A stretch of DNA of 64,000 nt from Sphingomonas bisphenolicum (GCF_024349785.1 NZ_AP018817.1:3379501-3443500); one strand, 5' to 3'. Numbered from the stretch's first letter, positions 54,694 through 64,000 are shown. Made by a program: numbers and translations. The notes: a model not told the origin generated them from the letters alone.

Positions 54694-56105
54694 CCCTTGG
54701 CGGCGGCTTTCCGCGCCAGCATCCGCTCGCGGAAGCGCTTGGCCCAGCCCGGCTTGCCGACCTGATCGGGCCGCACCAGACACAGCGCATCGGCCTCGAC
54801 CGGCTTGGTCACCACGCTGCCCGCCGCCACGATCGCGCCCGCGCCGATGGTCGCCGGGGCGACCAGCGCGCTGTTCGACCCGATAAACGCGCCCGCGCCG
54901 ATCTCCGTCCTATATTTGAAGAAACCGTCATAATTGCAGGTGATCGTGCCCGCCCCGATATTGGCGCCCGCGCCCACGCTGGCGTCGCCGATATAGGACA
55001 GGTGGTTGACCTTCGCCCCCTCGCCCAGGGTCGCCTTCTTGATCTCGACGAAATTGCCGACCTTGGCCTTCACGCCGATCTCCGCGCCCGGCCGCAGCCG
55101 CGCATAAGGACCGATCGCCGCCCCACGCGCGATCGTCGCCCCCTCCAGATTCGAAAAGGCGTGGATCACGACATCGTCCGCCACGGTCACGCCCGGCCCG
55201 AACACGACATTCGGCTCCACCACCACGTCGCGGCCCAGCACCGTGTCATGGCTGAAGAATACGGTCTCCGGCGCCACCAGCGTCACGCCCTCGCGCATAG
55301 CCTCGGCCCGCCGCCGCGCCTGCCACACGCCTTCCACCCCGGCCAGTTCGATCCGGCTGTTGACCCCCGCCACTTCCCACGCTTCCGTCTCGATCACCGC
55401 GCTCGTCCCGCCGGGCAGCATGACGATGTCGGGCAGATAATATTCCCCCGCCGCATTCTGGTTGCCGATCTGGTCGAGCAGCACGAACAGGTCGGTCGAC
55501 CGCACCGCCATCAGCCCGCTGTTGCACAGCGTCACCGCCCGCTCGCCCTCGCTCGCATCCTTATATTCGACCATCTTCTCGATGATGCCCTGCCCGTCGG
55601 CGATGATCCGGCCATAGGCCGCCGCGTCATCGGGCCGAAACCCCAGCACCACCGCGCGCGGCTCGTCGCCCCGGCTCAGCCGATCGAGCATCGCGCGCAT
55701 CGTGCCCACGCTCACCAGCGGCACGTCGCCATAGAGGATCAGCACGTCGCCCGCGAACCCCGCCAGCGCATCATGCGCCTGGGCGACGGCATGGCCCGTG
55801 CCCAGTTGCTGCGCCTGCACCGCGACGATCGCGCCGGTGCCAGCCACCGCCTGCTCGACCTGTTCGCGCCCCGCGCCGACGACCACCACCTGCCGCTGTG
55901 GCGACAATGCGCCCGCGCTCGCCAGCAGGTGGAGCAGCATCGGCCGCCCGGCCACGGGGTGCAACACCTTGTGCAGGCTGGATTTCATCCGCGTCCCCTG
56001 CCCCGCGGCAAGGATGATGACGGCGAGCGGGCGCGAAGACGAGTCGGGTACAGTCACGATGAAAGCGTCCCTGGCAGGAGGAGGAATCTTGCCGCTCTCT
56101 GCCAT
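54690..56105 (-). CDS. glmU: Bifunctional UDP-N-acetylglucosamine pyrophosphorylase/glucosamine-1-phosphate acetyltransferase
   Basis: 471 residues from ATG 56105, with AAGG six bases upstream; a GTG at 56057 is an alternative. N-terminal uridyltransferase: IILAAGQGTRMKSSLHKVLH, LYGDVPLVS. C-terminal left-handed beta-helix acetyltransferase (VVEPNVVFGPGVTVADDV, NFVEIKKATLGEGAKVNHLSYIGD, ITCNYDGFFKYRT). Completes UDP-GlcNAc synthesis downstream of GlmS and GlmM. Overlaps the phosphoesterase by 4 bases. Only 43 bases separate its start from the divergent gph. Confidence 0.97.
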   Translation of the reverse strand: MAESGKIPPPARDAFIVTVPDSSSRPLAVIILAAGQGTRMKSSLHKVLHPVAGRPMLLHLLASAGALSPQRQVVVVGAGREQVEQAVAGTGAIVAVQAQQLGTGHAVAQAHDALAGFAGDVLILYGDVPLVSVGTMRAMLDRLSRGDEPRAVVLGFRPDDAAAYGRIIADGQGIIEKMVEYKDASEGERAVTLCNSGLMAVRSTDLFVLLDQIGNQNAAGEYYLPDIVMLPGGTSAVIETEAWEVAGVNSRIELAGVEGVWQARRRAEAMREGVTLVAPETVFFSHDTVLGRDVVVEPNVVFGPGVTVADDVVIHAFSNLEGATIARGAAIGPYARLRPGAEIGVKAKVGNFVEIKKATLGEGAKVNHLSYIGDASVGAGANIGAGTITCNYDGFFKYRTEIGAGAFIGSNSALVAPATIGAGAIVAAGSVVTKPVEADALCLVRPDQVGKPGWAKRFRERMLARKAAAKG

Positions 56106-56148
56106 GTTTGCCTTGCCATTGCCACCGCGCACGCGGCATGGCGGCGGC

Positions 56149-56832
56149 ATGACCAGCCCCCCCATCGATCCCATCCCCTTCGACATCGTCGGCTTCGACC
56201 TCGACGGCACCCTGATCGACACCAGCGGCGATCTCGCTGCCGCGGTCAATTACGCGATCGGCACGATCGGCCGTCCGCCCTTTCCCGCCGCATCAATCCA
56301 CCCCTTCGTCGGCAAGGGCGCGAAAATCATGCTGGCGCGGGCGCTCGACGCATCGGGCGGCTATACCGCGGACACGCTCGACGCGCTCCTGCCGATCCTG
56401 CTCGACTATTATGAGCAGAATCTCGCCATCCACTCGGTCCCCTATCCCGGCCTGCTGGACGCGATGGACGCGCTGGCGGAGGCCGGCGTCACACTCGCCA
56501 TCTGCACCAACAAGGCGGAACGCTTCACCATCCCGCTGATGCGCCAGCTCGGCCTGTCGGACCGCTTCGCCGCGATCGTCGGCGGCGATACGGTCGGCGT
56601 CGCCAAGCCTGATCCGGCCCCGATCCGCGAAATGATCGCCCGCGCCGGCGGCGGCCGCGCCCTCTTCGTCGGCGACACGATCAACGACATCGCGGGCGCG
56701 CGCAACGCGGGCATCGCCAATGTCGCGGTCGGCTTCGGCTTTCTCGACGGCCCGGTCGAAAATCTGGAGGCCGACGCCGTCATACACCATTTTGACGAAC
56801 TGGTCCCGCTGCTGCGGCGCTGGCCGGCATGA
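56149..56832 (+). CDS. gph: Phosphoglycolate phosphatase / HAD-family hydrolase
   Basis: 227 residues. HAD motif I FDLDGTLIDTSGDLAAAVN (two Asp), motif II AICTNKAE, motif III KPDPAPI, motif IV FVGDTINDIAGARNAG. Cap domain between I and II. It dephosphorylates 2-phosphoglycolate formed by DNA repair or oxygenase activity; many such enzymes are promiscuous. Start ATG 56149. It overlaps the next gene by 4 bases. Confidence 0.92.
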   Translation: MTSPPIDPIPFDIVGFDLDGTLIDTSGDLAAAVNYAIGTIGRPPFPAASIHPFVGKGAKIMLARALDASGGYTADTLDALLPILLDYYEQNLAIHSVPYPGLLDAMDALAEAGVTLAICTNKAERFTIPLMRQLGLSDRFAAIVGGDTVGVAKPDPAPIREMIARAGGGRALFVGDTINDIAGARNAGIANVAVGFGFLDGPVENLEADAVIHHFDELVPLLRRWPA

Positions 56833-57605
56833 CGCCCCCTGTCATGCCCCTGCGTCTGGAACAGGACGGCCCGGTCGCCCGGCTGCTGATCGACCGGCCC
56901 GACAAGCGCAACGCCATGACCCAGGCGATGTGGGAGGCCCTGCCCCGGCTCGTCGGGCAGGCGATGGCCGACGACGCCATCCGCGTCCTCCTCCTCGCCT
57001 CCGCCACGCCCGGCCTGTTCTGCGCCGGCGCCGACATCCACGAACTGGCCGCCTGCGCCGGCGACCCCGACTGGCGCGCCGCCAACCAGGCCGCGATCCG
57101 CGCCAGCCAATATGCTCTGGCCCATGCCGAAAAGCCGGTGATCGCCGCGATCGACGGCGATGGCGTCGGCGGCGGCTGCGGCCTCGCCATCGCCTGCGAC
57201 CTGCGCATCGCCTCGCCCGCCGCGCGCCTCGGCATCACCCCGGCGAAACTCGGCATCGTCTATTCGCTGTTCGACACGAAGCTGCTGGTCGACCTGGTCG
57301 GCCCCGCCCGCGCCAGGCGCATCCTCTACACCGGCGCGCTCCACAGCGCCGATGAAGCCCTGTCGATCGGCCTGATCGAGGAGATCGCGCCCGATCCCCT
57401 CGGCGCGGCGCACGCGCTCGCCCATATCATCGCCGCCAACGCCCAGCACAGCGTCCGCACTTCCAGGGCGATCGTCCGCCGCATCCTCGACGGGCAGGCG
57501 GACGACGACGCCACGACATTGGCGCTGTTCCGCGACGCCTTCACCCTGCCCGACTTCGCCGAGGGCGTCGCCGCCTTCCGCGCCAGGCGCCGCCCGGACT
57601 TCTGA
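56829..57605 (+). CDS. Enoyl-CoA hydratase/isomerase family protein
   Basis: 258 residues, crotonase fold. Oxyanion-hole loops FCAGADIHELAAC and DGDGVGGGCGLAIACDLRIAS; C-terminal trimerisation end EGVAAFRARRRPDF. The catalytic Glu pair of classical hydratases is not obvious (VYSLFDTK replaces the usual GGTQRL), so it may be an isomerase, methylthioacryloyl hydratase or similar. Coupled to gph by overlap but with no obvious metabolic link. Followed by a bidirectional terminator. Confidence 0.85.
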   Translation: MTPPVMPLRLEQDGPVARLLIDRPDKRNAMTQAMWEALPRLVGQAMADDAIRVLLLASATPGLFCAGADIHELAACAGDPDWRAANQAAIRASQYALAHAEKPVIAAIDGDGVGGGCGLAIACDLRIASPAARLGITPAKLGIVYSLFDTKLLVDLVGPARARRILYTGALHSADEALSIGLIEEIAPDPLGAAHALAHIIAANAQHSVRTSRAIVRRILDGQADDDATTLALFRDAFTLPDFAEGVAAFRARRRPDF

Positions 57606-57631
57606 CGCGCCTTTTCCCGCGCCAACGCCAA

Positions 57632-57655
57632 AAGGCCCGGCGTCAACCGGGCCTT
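57632..57655. terminator. Bidirectional intrinsic terminator
   Basis: AAGGCCCGG, loop CGTCAA, CCGGGCCTT: nine base pairs between convergent stops at 57605 and 57684. A and T tracts on both sides give short T-runs in each direction. Confidence 0.75.
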
Positions 57656-57683
57656 CGTCGCTGGCAGGATAGGCCGGTCGGGA

Positions 57684-58028
57684 TCAGTTGCCCACCACCG
57701 GCCGCACATTCTTGCCCGCATCTGCATAGCGCTCGCCGGTCTCGGCGCGGGCGATGGCGGCGCTGACGGGGGCCTGGACATGGGCCAGCGCCTTCGCCTT
57801 GCACGCCTGCGCCGCGGCCAGGTCCATCGAGGAACAGACGCGGCTGGCGGCGCGGGCGATACGGCTGCGGAGCTGCTGCTGGTGCGCCGGCTGGGTCAGG
57901 TCCAGGTCGCCATGATAGACGGCGCTGTTGCGGCCATTGGAGACGAAGTCTTCGGCGGATGCGACGCCGGCGCTGGCCAGCAGGGCAAGGGACGCAACGG
58001 CGGCGGCGAATTTGGATGCAACGAACAT
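57684..58028 (-). CDS. UrcA family protein
   Basis: 114 residues. Signal peptide (MFVASKFAAAVASLALLASAGVASA), so periplasmic. The mature part carries VYHGDLDLTQPAHQQQLRSRIARAASRVCSS and AAQACKAKALAHVQAPV: the Y-x-DLDL start and the two conserved cysteines (VCSS, QACK) define the UrcA family, widespread in Sphingomonadales and Caulobacterales. Function unknown. Stands alone, between a terminator and a large gene-poor region. Confidence 0.88.
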   Translation of the reverse strand: MFVASKFAAAVASLALLASAGVASAEDFVSNGRNSAVYHGDLDLTQPAHQQQLRSRIARAASRVCSSMDLAAAQACKAKALAHVQAPVSAAIARAETGERYADAGKNVRPVVGN

Positions 58029-58363
58029 GGGCTTATCTCCTCAAAATCTGTTGTGGCCGGCGCACCGCCGCAAAGGGGGGCTGTGCGGGGCGCCGGATGC
58101 GAACGGGGGGAGCCAAAGGGTCTTTCAGGGGGTCGGCGTCCTGCCCCGTTCGCCTCATCTTGTTACGCCCCCGTGGCGCGCTACGCCCGTCCGCTTCGAC
58201 CGATGGCGATCCGCATCGGCCAACGACGCGATCGCCGACCAAGCGCAGACCGGCGCGGACGAACGGCGTGACGAACGACATCCGTGCCGATGCGAACGAC
58301 ATGCGCGGATCATATTGCCGTAGGGGAAAAGGCGAATCGCCCGACCGAAAGCGCCGGACGCGA

Positions 58364-58396
58364 AAACGCCCCCGGCGCAAGGGAGGGCCGGGGGCG
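58364..58396 (-). terminator. Intrinsic terminator, minus strand
   Basis: CGCCCCCGGC and GCCGGGGGCG (ten perfect pairs, 58367-58376 and 58387-58396) with a ten-base loop, followed on the minus strand by TTTTCGCG. It implies a leftward transcript ending here, downstream of the small open frame at 58472-58720. Confidence 0.65.
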
Positions 58397-58471
58397 TATC
58401 CAGATGCTGTCGGGCACCGGATCGGAGTAAGCTGCAGGACAGAGACGACGCCACGGGCGCTGAACCGTCGC

Positions 58472-58720
58472 TTAACGGGGCAGGTCCATCACCCGACGCC
58501 GCGCTCTGTCGATGCCCCACCATAGCGCCGCAACGCGGGCGATCCCGACCGCTTCGATGATCCGCCCACGCACAGCGCCCGGCGGCATCCGGGACGGACC
58601 AACGGCCGGCGCGAGGCGATGAACGACATGGGGAGCGGATACGGAAGAGCGAATGCCGGCATGGGCGCGGGCAACGGGCGGCCGGTGGTGGACCATCCAG
58701 GAGGCGGCGTGGACTAACAT
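58472..58720 (-). CDS. Possible small basic hypothetical protein
   Basis: 82 residues from ATG 58720, with AAAGGA about ten bases upstream. Arginine- and alanine-rich, with GRIIEAVGIARVAALWWGIDRARRRVMDL at the C-terminus (an amphipathic, membrane-active-looking helix). No family recognised. It is the only open frame in this 886-base gap (58029-58914) with both a ribosome-binding site and an intrinsic terminator downstream (58364-58396). A non-coding RNA in the same place is an alternative. The rest of the gap shows nothing I can name. Confidence 0.35.
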   Translation of the reverse strand: MLVHAASWMVHHRPPVARAHAGIRSSVSAPHVVHRLAPAVGPSRMPPGAVRGRIIEAVGIARVAALWWGIDRARRRVMDLPR

Positions 58721-58914
58721 CGCCTATGCGTCCTTTGTCGCCATCCTGCGCCTCATTTCCGTTTTTCGGAAGCGGTCATTCGCCAGATTTACGCTGCCCG
58801 GCTGGCGATGAAAAAGCTACCGGTCGGCCGTCGGCCAATGCCGGCGCTGCCATGGCTTCGCTTTGCAGAAGGTTCAACACCTCTTAAAGGCAGGGCGTCA
58901 GGATCTGAATCACA

Positions 58915-59745
58915 ATGAATTATCGCCATTCCTTCCATGCCGGCAATAGCGCCGATGTCGTCAAGCACAGCCTCCTGATCGCCTTGGTGCGGGCCTTGCA
59001 GCACAAGCCGGGCGCGCTCACGCTGATCGACACCCATGCTGGCTGCGGCCTGTACGACCTTGGCGGCGACGATGCCCAACGCACCGGTGAGGCGACGCAG
59101 GGCGTGCTGCGGGCGTTTGCCGACCCCAACCCCTTGCTGGACGACTACCGTGCCGCCGTGCAGGCAGTGAATGTCGGTGGAGAACCGCAGCTTTACCCCG
59201 GCTCGCCGCAGTTTCTGGCACAGCTTTTGCGCCCGCAGGATTGCCTGATCCTCAACGAAAAGCATCCGGAAGACGCTTACACCCTGCGCGGCGTGATGCG
59301 CGGCACCAGCTCGGCCATACATGAACGCGACGCCTACGAACTCTGGCTGGCTATGGTGCCGCCCCGCACCGCGCGCGGCGTGGTGGTGGTCGACCCGCCC
59401 TACGAGCAGACGGACGAACGCGCGCGCATCACCGCCACCCTCGCCGCCGCTCACCGCAAATGGGCGCATGGCGTGACGGTGATCTGGTATCCGCTGAAAG
59501 ACCGCGCCACGCATTGGCATTGGAAGAAGCAGTTACGCAAGCTCGGCATCCCGAAATTGCTGCTGGTGGAGCATTGGCTATACGATAGCGAGCAACCCGG
59601 CATCTATAACGGCGCGGGCCTCTATATCGTCAATCCGCCTTACGCTTTCACGCAGGCACTGCCGCCATTGTTGGAGGCTCTGCGCCCCGCGTTGGCCCCC
59701 GAAGGGCATAAGGGCGAGATTATTTCCGGTTGGTTGGGCGATTAA
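58915..59745 (+). CDS. rlmJ: 23S rRNA (adenine-2030-N6)-methyltransferase
   Basis: 276 residues. N-terminal MNYRHSFHAGNSADVVKHSLL is the RlmJ signature. SAM site TLIDTHAGCGLYDL, and the catalytic motif IV VVVDPPYEQ (DPPY). Methylates A2030 of 23S rRNA. Start ATG 58915 with no strong ribosome-binding site. It is unlinked to neighbours, and codon use is slightly less GC-biased (tta, gat, aga-free but with several att/tta), which may reflect transfer. Confidence 0.94.
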   Translation: MNYRHSFHAGNSADVVKHSLLIALVRALQHKPGALTLIDTHAGCGLYDLGGDDAQRTGEATQGVLRAFADPNPLLDDYRAAVQAVNVGGEPQLYPGSPQFLAQLLRPQDCLILNEKHPEDAYTLRGVMRGTSSAIHERDAYELWLAMVPPRTARGVVVVDPPYEQTDERARITATLAAAHRKWAHGVTVIWYPLKDRATHWHWKKQLRKLGIPKLLLVEHWLYDSEQPGIYNGAGLYIVNPPYAFTQALPPLLEALRPALAPEGHKGEIISGWLGD

Positions 59746-59928
59746 GATAAGCCTCGTCCCACCCTTCCCCCTGCCCGCGCCTGCCCCCGCCGTCCCGCAT
59801 CATAATCGCGGCAGCGCCCTCGCATTCCCCCTGACGCGCTCCTATCTTCGGCTCTGGATTCTCTCTCGGAACATTTGTAGAACGGATCGCATGAGCCTTA
59901 CCCCCATCAAGCAGCAGAGGTTTACCGA

Positions 59929-62844
59929 ATGCTGACTCACATAAGCGTCCGCGGCGCGCGCGAGCATAATCTCAAGGGCGTCGACGTCGATCTCCCCCGC
60001 GACAGCCTCATCGTCATCACCGGCCTGTCCGGCTCCGGCAAATCCTCCCTCGCCTTCGACACCATCTATGCGGAGGGGCAGCGCCGCTATGTCGAATCGC
60101 TCTCCGCCTATGCACGCCAGTTTCTGGAGATGATGCAGAAGCCCGATGTCGAGCATATCGAGGGCCTTAGCCCCGCCATCTCCATCGAGCAGAAGACCAC
60201 CAGCCGCAACCCGCGCTCCACCGTCGCCACGGTCACGGAAATCTACGACTATATGCGCCTGCTCTGGGCGCGCGTCGGCATTCCCTACAGCCCCGCCACC
60301 GGCCTCCCCATCAGCGCGCAGACCGTCAGCCAGATGGTCGATCGCGTCGCGCTCCTGCCCGAAGGCACGCGCTTCTACCTGCTCGCCCCGGTCGTGCGCG
60401 GCCGCAAGGGGGAATATCGCAAGGAACTGGCCGAATGGCAGAAGGCGGGCTACACCCGCGTCCGCATCGACGGCGAAATGATGCTGATCGAGGACGCGCC
60501 CGCGCTCGACAAGAAGTACAAGCATGACATCGAAGTCGTGGTCGACCGTCTCGCCGTCACCGACGACATGGCCACCCGCCTCGCCGACAGTTTCGAGCAG
60601 GCGCTCAAGCTCGCCGACGGCCTCGCCTATGTCGATCTGGCCGACGGCGTCGTCCCCGGCCGCGAAGACGAAGTGCAATCCACCGACAAGAAGATGAAGG
60701 GCGCGGGCATCCCCCTGAACCGCATCGTCTTCAGCGAGAAATTCGCCTGCCCCGTCAGCGGCTTCACCATCCCCGACATCGAGCCGCGCCTCTTCTCCTT
60801 CAACGCCCCGCTGGGCGCCTGCCCGGCCTGCGACGGCCTTGGCGAACGGCAGGAGTTCGACCCCGAACTGGTCGTCCCCAACGAGGCGCTCTCGATCAAG
60901 AAGGGCGCCGTCGTCCCCTGGGCCAAGTCCAACCCGCCCAGCCCCTATTATATGCAGGTGCTCGGCAGCCTCGCCAAGGAGTTCGGCTTCTCGCTCGACA
61001 CCCCCTGGGCCGACCTCCCCGGCGAGGTGAAGCTCATCATCCTCCACGGCACCGGCGGCAAGCCGGTCACCCTGCGCTTCCAGGACGGCAAGAAAAGCTA
61101 CGAGGTCAAGAAGGCGTTCGAGGGCGTCATCGGCAACCTCAACCGCCGGCTCCTGCAGACCGAAAGCGCCTGGATGCGCGAGGAGCTGGCCAAATATCAG
61201 ACCGCCATGCCCTGCGAGACCTGCCACGGCGCCCGCCTCAAGCCCGAGGCACTCGCGGTCAAGATCGCGGGCGAGGATATCTCCGTCTCCACCCGCCGCT
61301 CGGTGGTGGACGCGCTCGCCTTCTTCACCACCCTGCCCGATCATCTGAACGACCAGCAGCAGCAGATCGCCCGCGCCATCCTCAAGGAAATCGTGGAACG
61401 CCTGGGCTTCCTCAACAATGTCGGCCTCGATTACCTCAACCTCGACCGCACCAGCGGCACCCTGTCCGGCGGCGAAAGCCAGCGCATCCGCCTCGCCAGC
61501 CAGATCGGCAGCGGCCTGTCCGGCGTCCTCTACGTCCTCGACGAACCCTCGATCGGCCTGCACCAGCGCGACAATGACCGGCTGCTCGTCACCCTCAAGC
61601 GCCTGCGCGATCTCGGCAACAGCGTCATCGTCGTGGAGCATGATGAGGATGCGATCCGCCACGCCGACTATATCGTGGACATGGGTCCGGGCGCGGGCGT
61701 CCATGGCGGCCAGATCGTGGCGCAGGGCACGCTGGCCGAAATCCTGGCGCACAAGGACAGCGTCACCGCGGACTATCTCAACGGCACCCGCCGCATCGAA
61801 GTCCCCACCAAGCGCCGCAAGGGATCGGGCAAGAAACTCACCGTCCACAACGCCCGCGCCAACAACCTGACCGGCGTCACCGCGTCGATCCCGCTCGGCA
61901 CCTTCACCTGCATCACCGGCGTCTCAGGCTCGGGCAAGTCCAGTTTCACGATCGACACGCTCTACGCCGCATCCGCCCGTGCCCTCAACGGCGCCCGCAT
62001 CGTCGCCGGCCCGCATGACAAGATCACCGGCCTCGACCATTGCGACAAGGTGATCGACATCGACCAGTCGCCCATCGGCCGCACCCCGCGCTCCAACCCG
62101 GCCACCTATACCGGCGCCTTCACCAACATCCGCGACTGGTTCGCGGGCCTGCCCGAAAGCCAGGCGCGGGGCTACAAGCCCGGCCGCTTCAGCTTCAACG
62201 TCAAGGGCGGCCGCTGCGAAGCCTGCCAGGGCGACGGCGTGCTCAAGATCGAGATGCACTTCCTCCCCGACGTCTACGTCACCTGCGACGTCTGCCACGG
62301 CGCGCGCTACAATCGCGAAACGCTGGAGGTGAAGTTCAAGGGGATGAGCATCGCCGACGTGCTAGACATGACGGTCGAGGATGCGGTGGAATTCTTCAAG
62401 GCCGTGCCGCCCATCCGCGACAAAATGGCGATGCTCGCCGAAGTGGGACTGGGCTATGTCAAGGTCGGCCAGCAGGCCACGACCCTGTCCGGCGGCGAAG
62501 CCCAGCGCGTCAAACTCGCCAAGGAACTCTCCCGCCGCGCGACCGGCAACACGCTCTATATATTGGACGAACCCACCACCGGCCTGCATTTCGAGGATGT
62601 CCGCAAACTGCTCGAAGTCCTTCACGCGCTGGTCGACCAGGGCAACAGCGTGGTCGTGATCGAGCATAATCTGGACGTCATCAAGACCGCCGACTGGATC
62701 ATCGATATGGGACCGGAAGGCGGCGTGAAGGGCGGCGAAGTCGTCGCGGAGGGTACGCCGGAGAAGGTGGTGAAGGAGAAGCGCAGCTTTACCGGGCGGT
62801 ACTTAGCGCCGTTGCTGGGGCTGGAGGCTTTGGCGGCGGAGTGA
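59929..62844 (+). CDS. uvrA: Excinuclease ABC subunit A
   Basis: 971 residues, full length. Two ABC ATPase halves: Walker [10 protein letters not shown] (32-40) and GVSGSGKSS (664-672), signatures [12 protein letters not shown] and [12 protein letters not shown]. Zinc modules include [17 protein letters not shown] and [18 protein letters not shown]; the UvrB-binding and DNA-damage insertion domains lie in between. It recognises bulky DNA lesions with UvrB in nucleotide excision repair. The final TGA overlaps the GTG start of the AT-rich gene downstream. Confidence 0.98.
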   Translation: MLTHISVRGAREHNLKGVDVDLPRDSLIVITGLSGSGKSSLAFDTIYAEGQRRYVESLSAYARQFLEMMQKPDVEHIEGLSPAISIEQKTTSRNPRSTVATVTEIYDYMRLLWARVGIPYSPATGLPISAQTVSQMVDRVALLPEGTRFYLLAPVVRGRKGEYRKELAEWQKAGYTRVRIDGEMMLIEDAPALDKKYKHDIEVVVDRLAVTDDMATRLADSFEQALKLADGLAYVDLADGVVPGREDEVQSTDKKMKGAGIPLNRIVFSEKFACPVSGFTIPDIEPRLFSFNAPLGACPACDGLGERQEFDPELVVPNEALSIKKGAVVPWAKSNPPSPYYMQVLGSLAKEFGFSLDTPWADLPGEVKLIILHGTGGKPVTLRFQDGKKSYEVKKAFEGVIGNLNRRLLQTESAWMREELAKYQTAMPCETCHGARLKPEALAVKIAGEDISVSTRRSVVDALAFFTTLPDHLNDQQQQIARAILKEIVERLGFLNNVGLDYLNLDRTSGTLSGGESQRIRLASQIGSGLSGVLYVLDEPSIGLHQRDNDRLLVTLKRLRDLGNSVIVVEHDEDAIRHADYIVDMGPGAGVHGGQIVAQGTLAEILAHKDSVTADYLNGTRRIEVPTKRRKGSGKKLTVHNARANNLTGVTASIPLGTFTCITGVSGSGKSSFTIDTLYAASARALNGARIVAGPHDKITGLDHCDKVIDIDQSPIGRTPRSNPATYTGAFTNIRDWFAGLPESQARGYKPGRFSFNVKGGRCEACQGDGVLKIEMHFLPDVYVTCDVCHGARYNRETLEVKFKGMSIADVLDMTVEDAVEFFKAVPPIRDKMAMLAEVGLGYVKVGQQATTLSGGEAQRVKLAKELSRRATGNTLYILDEPTTGLHFEDVRKLLEVLHALVDQGNSVVVIEHNLDVIKTADWIIDMGPEGGVKGGEVVAEGTPEKVVKEKRSFTGRYLAPLLGLEALAAE

Positions 62845-63692
62845 GTACGCAAAAAAAGTCACTATCTGTTACCAATAGGCGTGAATCTTGTCTTTCATTC
62901 AAGGTTTTCCCTGGGAGAGGCAGTGCGGAACAAAATAATTTAGTACATTCTCAAGCGACGGGTTTCTTCTGGCGCCGCGAGCAACGAACATTTCTCGTTA
63001 CTAATCTACACAACATTACCGGATGGAATTACGAAATTAATAAACCAATGAGTACCTTGGGCTGGTTACCAGAATGGATTGCACTTCAAGTCTCAGTCGC
63101 CTTCGACGAAGGCAGCGAATTTCTTCGCCTTAAGCATGAAACATGGCAAATAGATTTATATGATGAAAATGGAAATCCGAAATGGCTTATTCATCCGATT
63201 CATGGCACCGACATTGACGTTGGTGTTTTGCCAATTGATAATTTAGATGTCGACGGCAGACTGTATAATGAACCAGTAAATACTCATGACGAATGGATTT
63301 CTTTTTCCGGTCGGGTTGGCGATGATGCGTTCGTGCTGGGCTTTCCTAAAGGAATGGATGGTGGAAAGGGATTTCCATTATGGAAACGTGCATCGATTGC
63401 CAGCGAAACAAATTTCGATGTCAAAAACCTTCCTTTGATATACATAGATACTGCAACAAGAGAAGGGATGTCAGGATCACCTGTTGTCGTCTTACGTCGA
63501 GGATGGATCATGCCTGATGGTGAGGAAGATTTTTCGAAAGCAGTGATTGGTGAAGGCCTTAACTTTCTTGGAGTGTATTCTGGCCGCATAGGCGATGATG
63601 AATTGGGTGTACAAATTGGCATAGTTTGGAAACATACGGTAATTGATGAAATTATAACTGGAGGCATCGCCGGAACTTCAGTATTTCCTTGA
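62841..63692 (+). CDS. Trypsin-like serine protease domain protein (AT-rich)
   Basis: 283 residues from GTG 62841, which overlaps the uvrA stop (GTGA). Residue composition and codons are clearly AT-rich (aat, aaa, att, tta) in contrast with uvrA. The chymotrypsin triad is visible: H57 in [13 protein letters not shown]126 in [10 protein letters not shown] and S211 in [10 protein letters not shown] (GxSGSP). No signal peptide and no PDZ domain, so it is a cytosolic stand-alone protease domain. Similar stand-alone trypsin-like genes occur in defence and mobile islands, but no partner is identified. Likely horizontally acquired. Confidence 0.85.
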   Translation: MSTQKKSLSVTNRRESCLSFKVFPGRGSAEQNNLVHSQATGFFWRREQRTFLVTNLHNITGWNYEINKPMSTLGWLPEWIALQVSVAFDEGSEFLRLKHETWQIDLYDENGNPKWLIHPIHGTDIDVGVLPIDNLDVDGRLYNEPVNTHDEWISFSGRVGDDAFVLGFPKGMDGGKGFPLWKRASIASETNFDVKNLPLIYIDTATREGMSGSPVVVLRRGWIMPDGEEDFSKAVIGEGLNFLGVYSGRIGDDELGVQIGIVWKHTVIDEIITGGIAGTSVFP

Positions 63693-63849
63693 AATAATTC
63701 AGATTTATTACAGATTCGTTATAGTTTTATTGATACTGCGAGTATCACTCTACCTACTCAGCGAATGACCGAATATTTTGCCAGATCCAAGCCATATCGG
63801 ATCGACCCGCAGACACTACTATTGCTCCAATGCGCCTATTTGATACATT

Positions 63850-64000
63850 ATGCTTATGACCAAGCTCACCCCCATCGAGTCCGAGTTCGCGACGACCGAA
63901 GACGCGGAAGCCTATGACGCATGGTTCCGTGCGGAGGTCGAGGCCGCCATGGCATCGGACGAACCCGATATCCCCCATGACGAAGCCATGGCCCGGATGC
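63850..64000 (+). CDS. RelB/StbD-type antitoxin (partial)
   Basis: Only the first 50 codons are visible; the gene runs off the right edge. It starts at ATG 63850 (or 63856). The sequence LTPIESEFATTEDAEAYDAWFRAEVEAAM and PDIPHDEAMARM matches small antitoxins that partner RelE/ParE toxins, with the PHDE...M stretch typical. The toxin would lie just beyond the window. GC-rich again, so the AT-rich islet ends between 63692 and here; the 157 bases in between are AT-rich and hold no gene. Confidence 0.75.
   Translation, partial: MLMTKLTPIESEFATTEDAEAYDAWFRAEVEAAMASDEPDIPHDEAMARM

Noticed and set aside
58033..58523. Other short frames between urcA and the terminator
   Set aside because: They overlap each other and the terminator stem, and lack initiation signals.
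59842..61848. Long minus-strand open frame opposite uvrA
   Set aside because: Low-complexity Gly/Ala/Asp/Glu composition typical of antisense frames; uvrA is intact on the other strand.

Overview
This window is a GC-rich, gene-dense stretch of bacterial chromosome. The closest match by content and gene order is an alphaproteobacterium of the Sphingomonadaceae (Sphingobium/Sphingomonas type). The grounds are the RegB/RegA-type redox regulators, an UrcA-family protein, a DUF2794 protein, the mdh-sucD-sucA-sucB-lpd order next to zapE, an Asp-rich (Mg-type) HemB, and short CGTCA...TGACG-type intergenic palindromes. There is no rRNA, CRISPR array, prophage or insertion sequence. One tRNA, tRNA-Gly(CCC), is present. 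Genus is an inference; no database search was possible.

Layout. 1-8.4 kb: a truncated fused membrane/spermidine-synthase-like gene, hemB, a VOC protein, an M28 peptidase, two overlapping DUF2807 genes, an orphan small gene and an HNH-like gene. 8.4-11.9 kb: an ammonium transporter, a GT2 glycosyltransferase and an MHS-type transporter. 12-18.9 kb: a tightly packed operon for cytochrome bo3 ubiquinol oxidase (cyoABCD), SURF1 and a RegB/RegA redox two-component pair. 19-21.5 kb: a large RTX-repeat protein with an exact 88-residue super-repeat. 21.6-28 kb: tRNA-Gly, a KDG kinase, a double-PAS hybrid kinase, an alpha/beta hydrolase, a nitronate monooxygenase and a membrane protein. 28-36.7 kb: cysE, a TauE/SafE permease, oxyR, moaED, pgsA, an LplT-like carrier, a PBP1-type peptidoglycan synthase and a ParDE module.

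36.8-47.1 kb is a minus-strand central-metabolism block: sdhB, a thioesterase, zapE, mdh, sucD, sucA, sucB and lpd. Together they cover succinate to malate oxidation and 2-oxoglutarate to succinyl-CoA, but sdhA/C/D and sucC are absent here. A shared TTGCAA-N5-TYGCAA box lies about 102-106 bases upstream of both sdhB and mdh. 47.3-49.9 kb holds three coupled genes (CDP-glycerol glycerophosphotransferase-like, CDP-alcohol phosphatidyltransferase, HIT hydrolase) that look like an uncharacterised polyol-phosphate envelope pathway. 49.9-56.1 kb carries glmS and glmU, separated by a PIN toxin-antitoxin module and a membrane-anchored metallophosphoesterase. 56.1-62.8 kb carries gph, an enoyl-CoA hydratase family gene, an urcA-like gene, rlmJ and uvrA. 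The right edge is visibly AT-rich and holds a trypsin-like serine protease gene and the start of another antitoxin gene, which looks like a recently acquired islet.

The best candidates for something undescribed are the CDP-alcohol/CDP-glycerol/HIT triad, the shared upstream box of the two TCA transcription units, and the AT-rich protease islet beside uvrA. All three are inferences from sequence and context.
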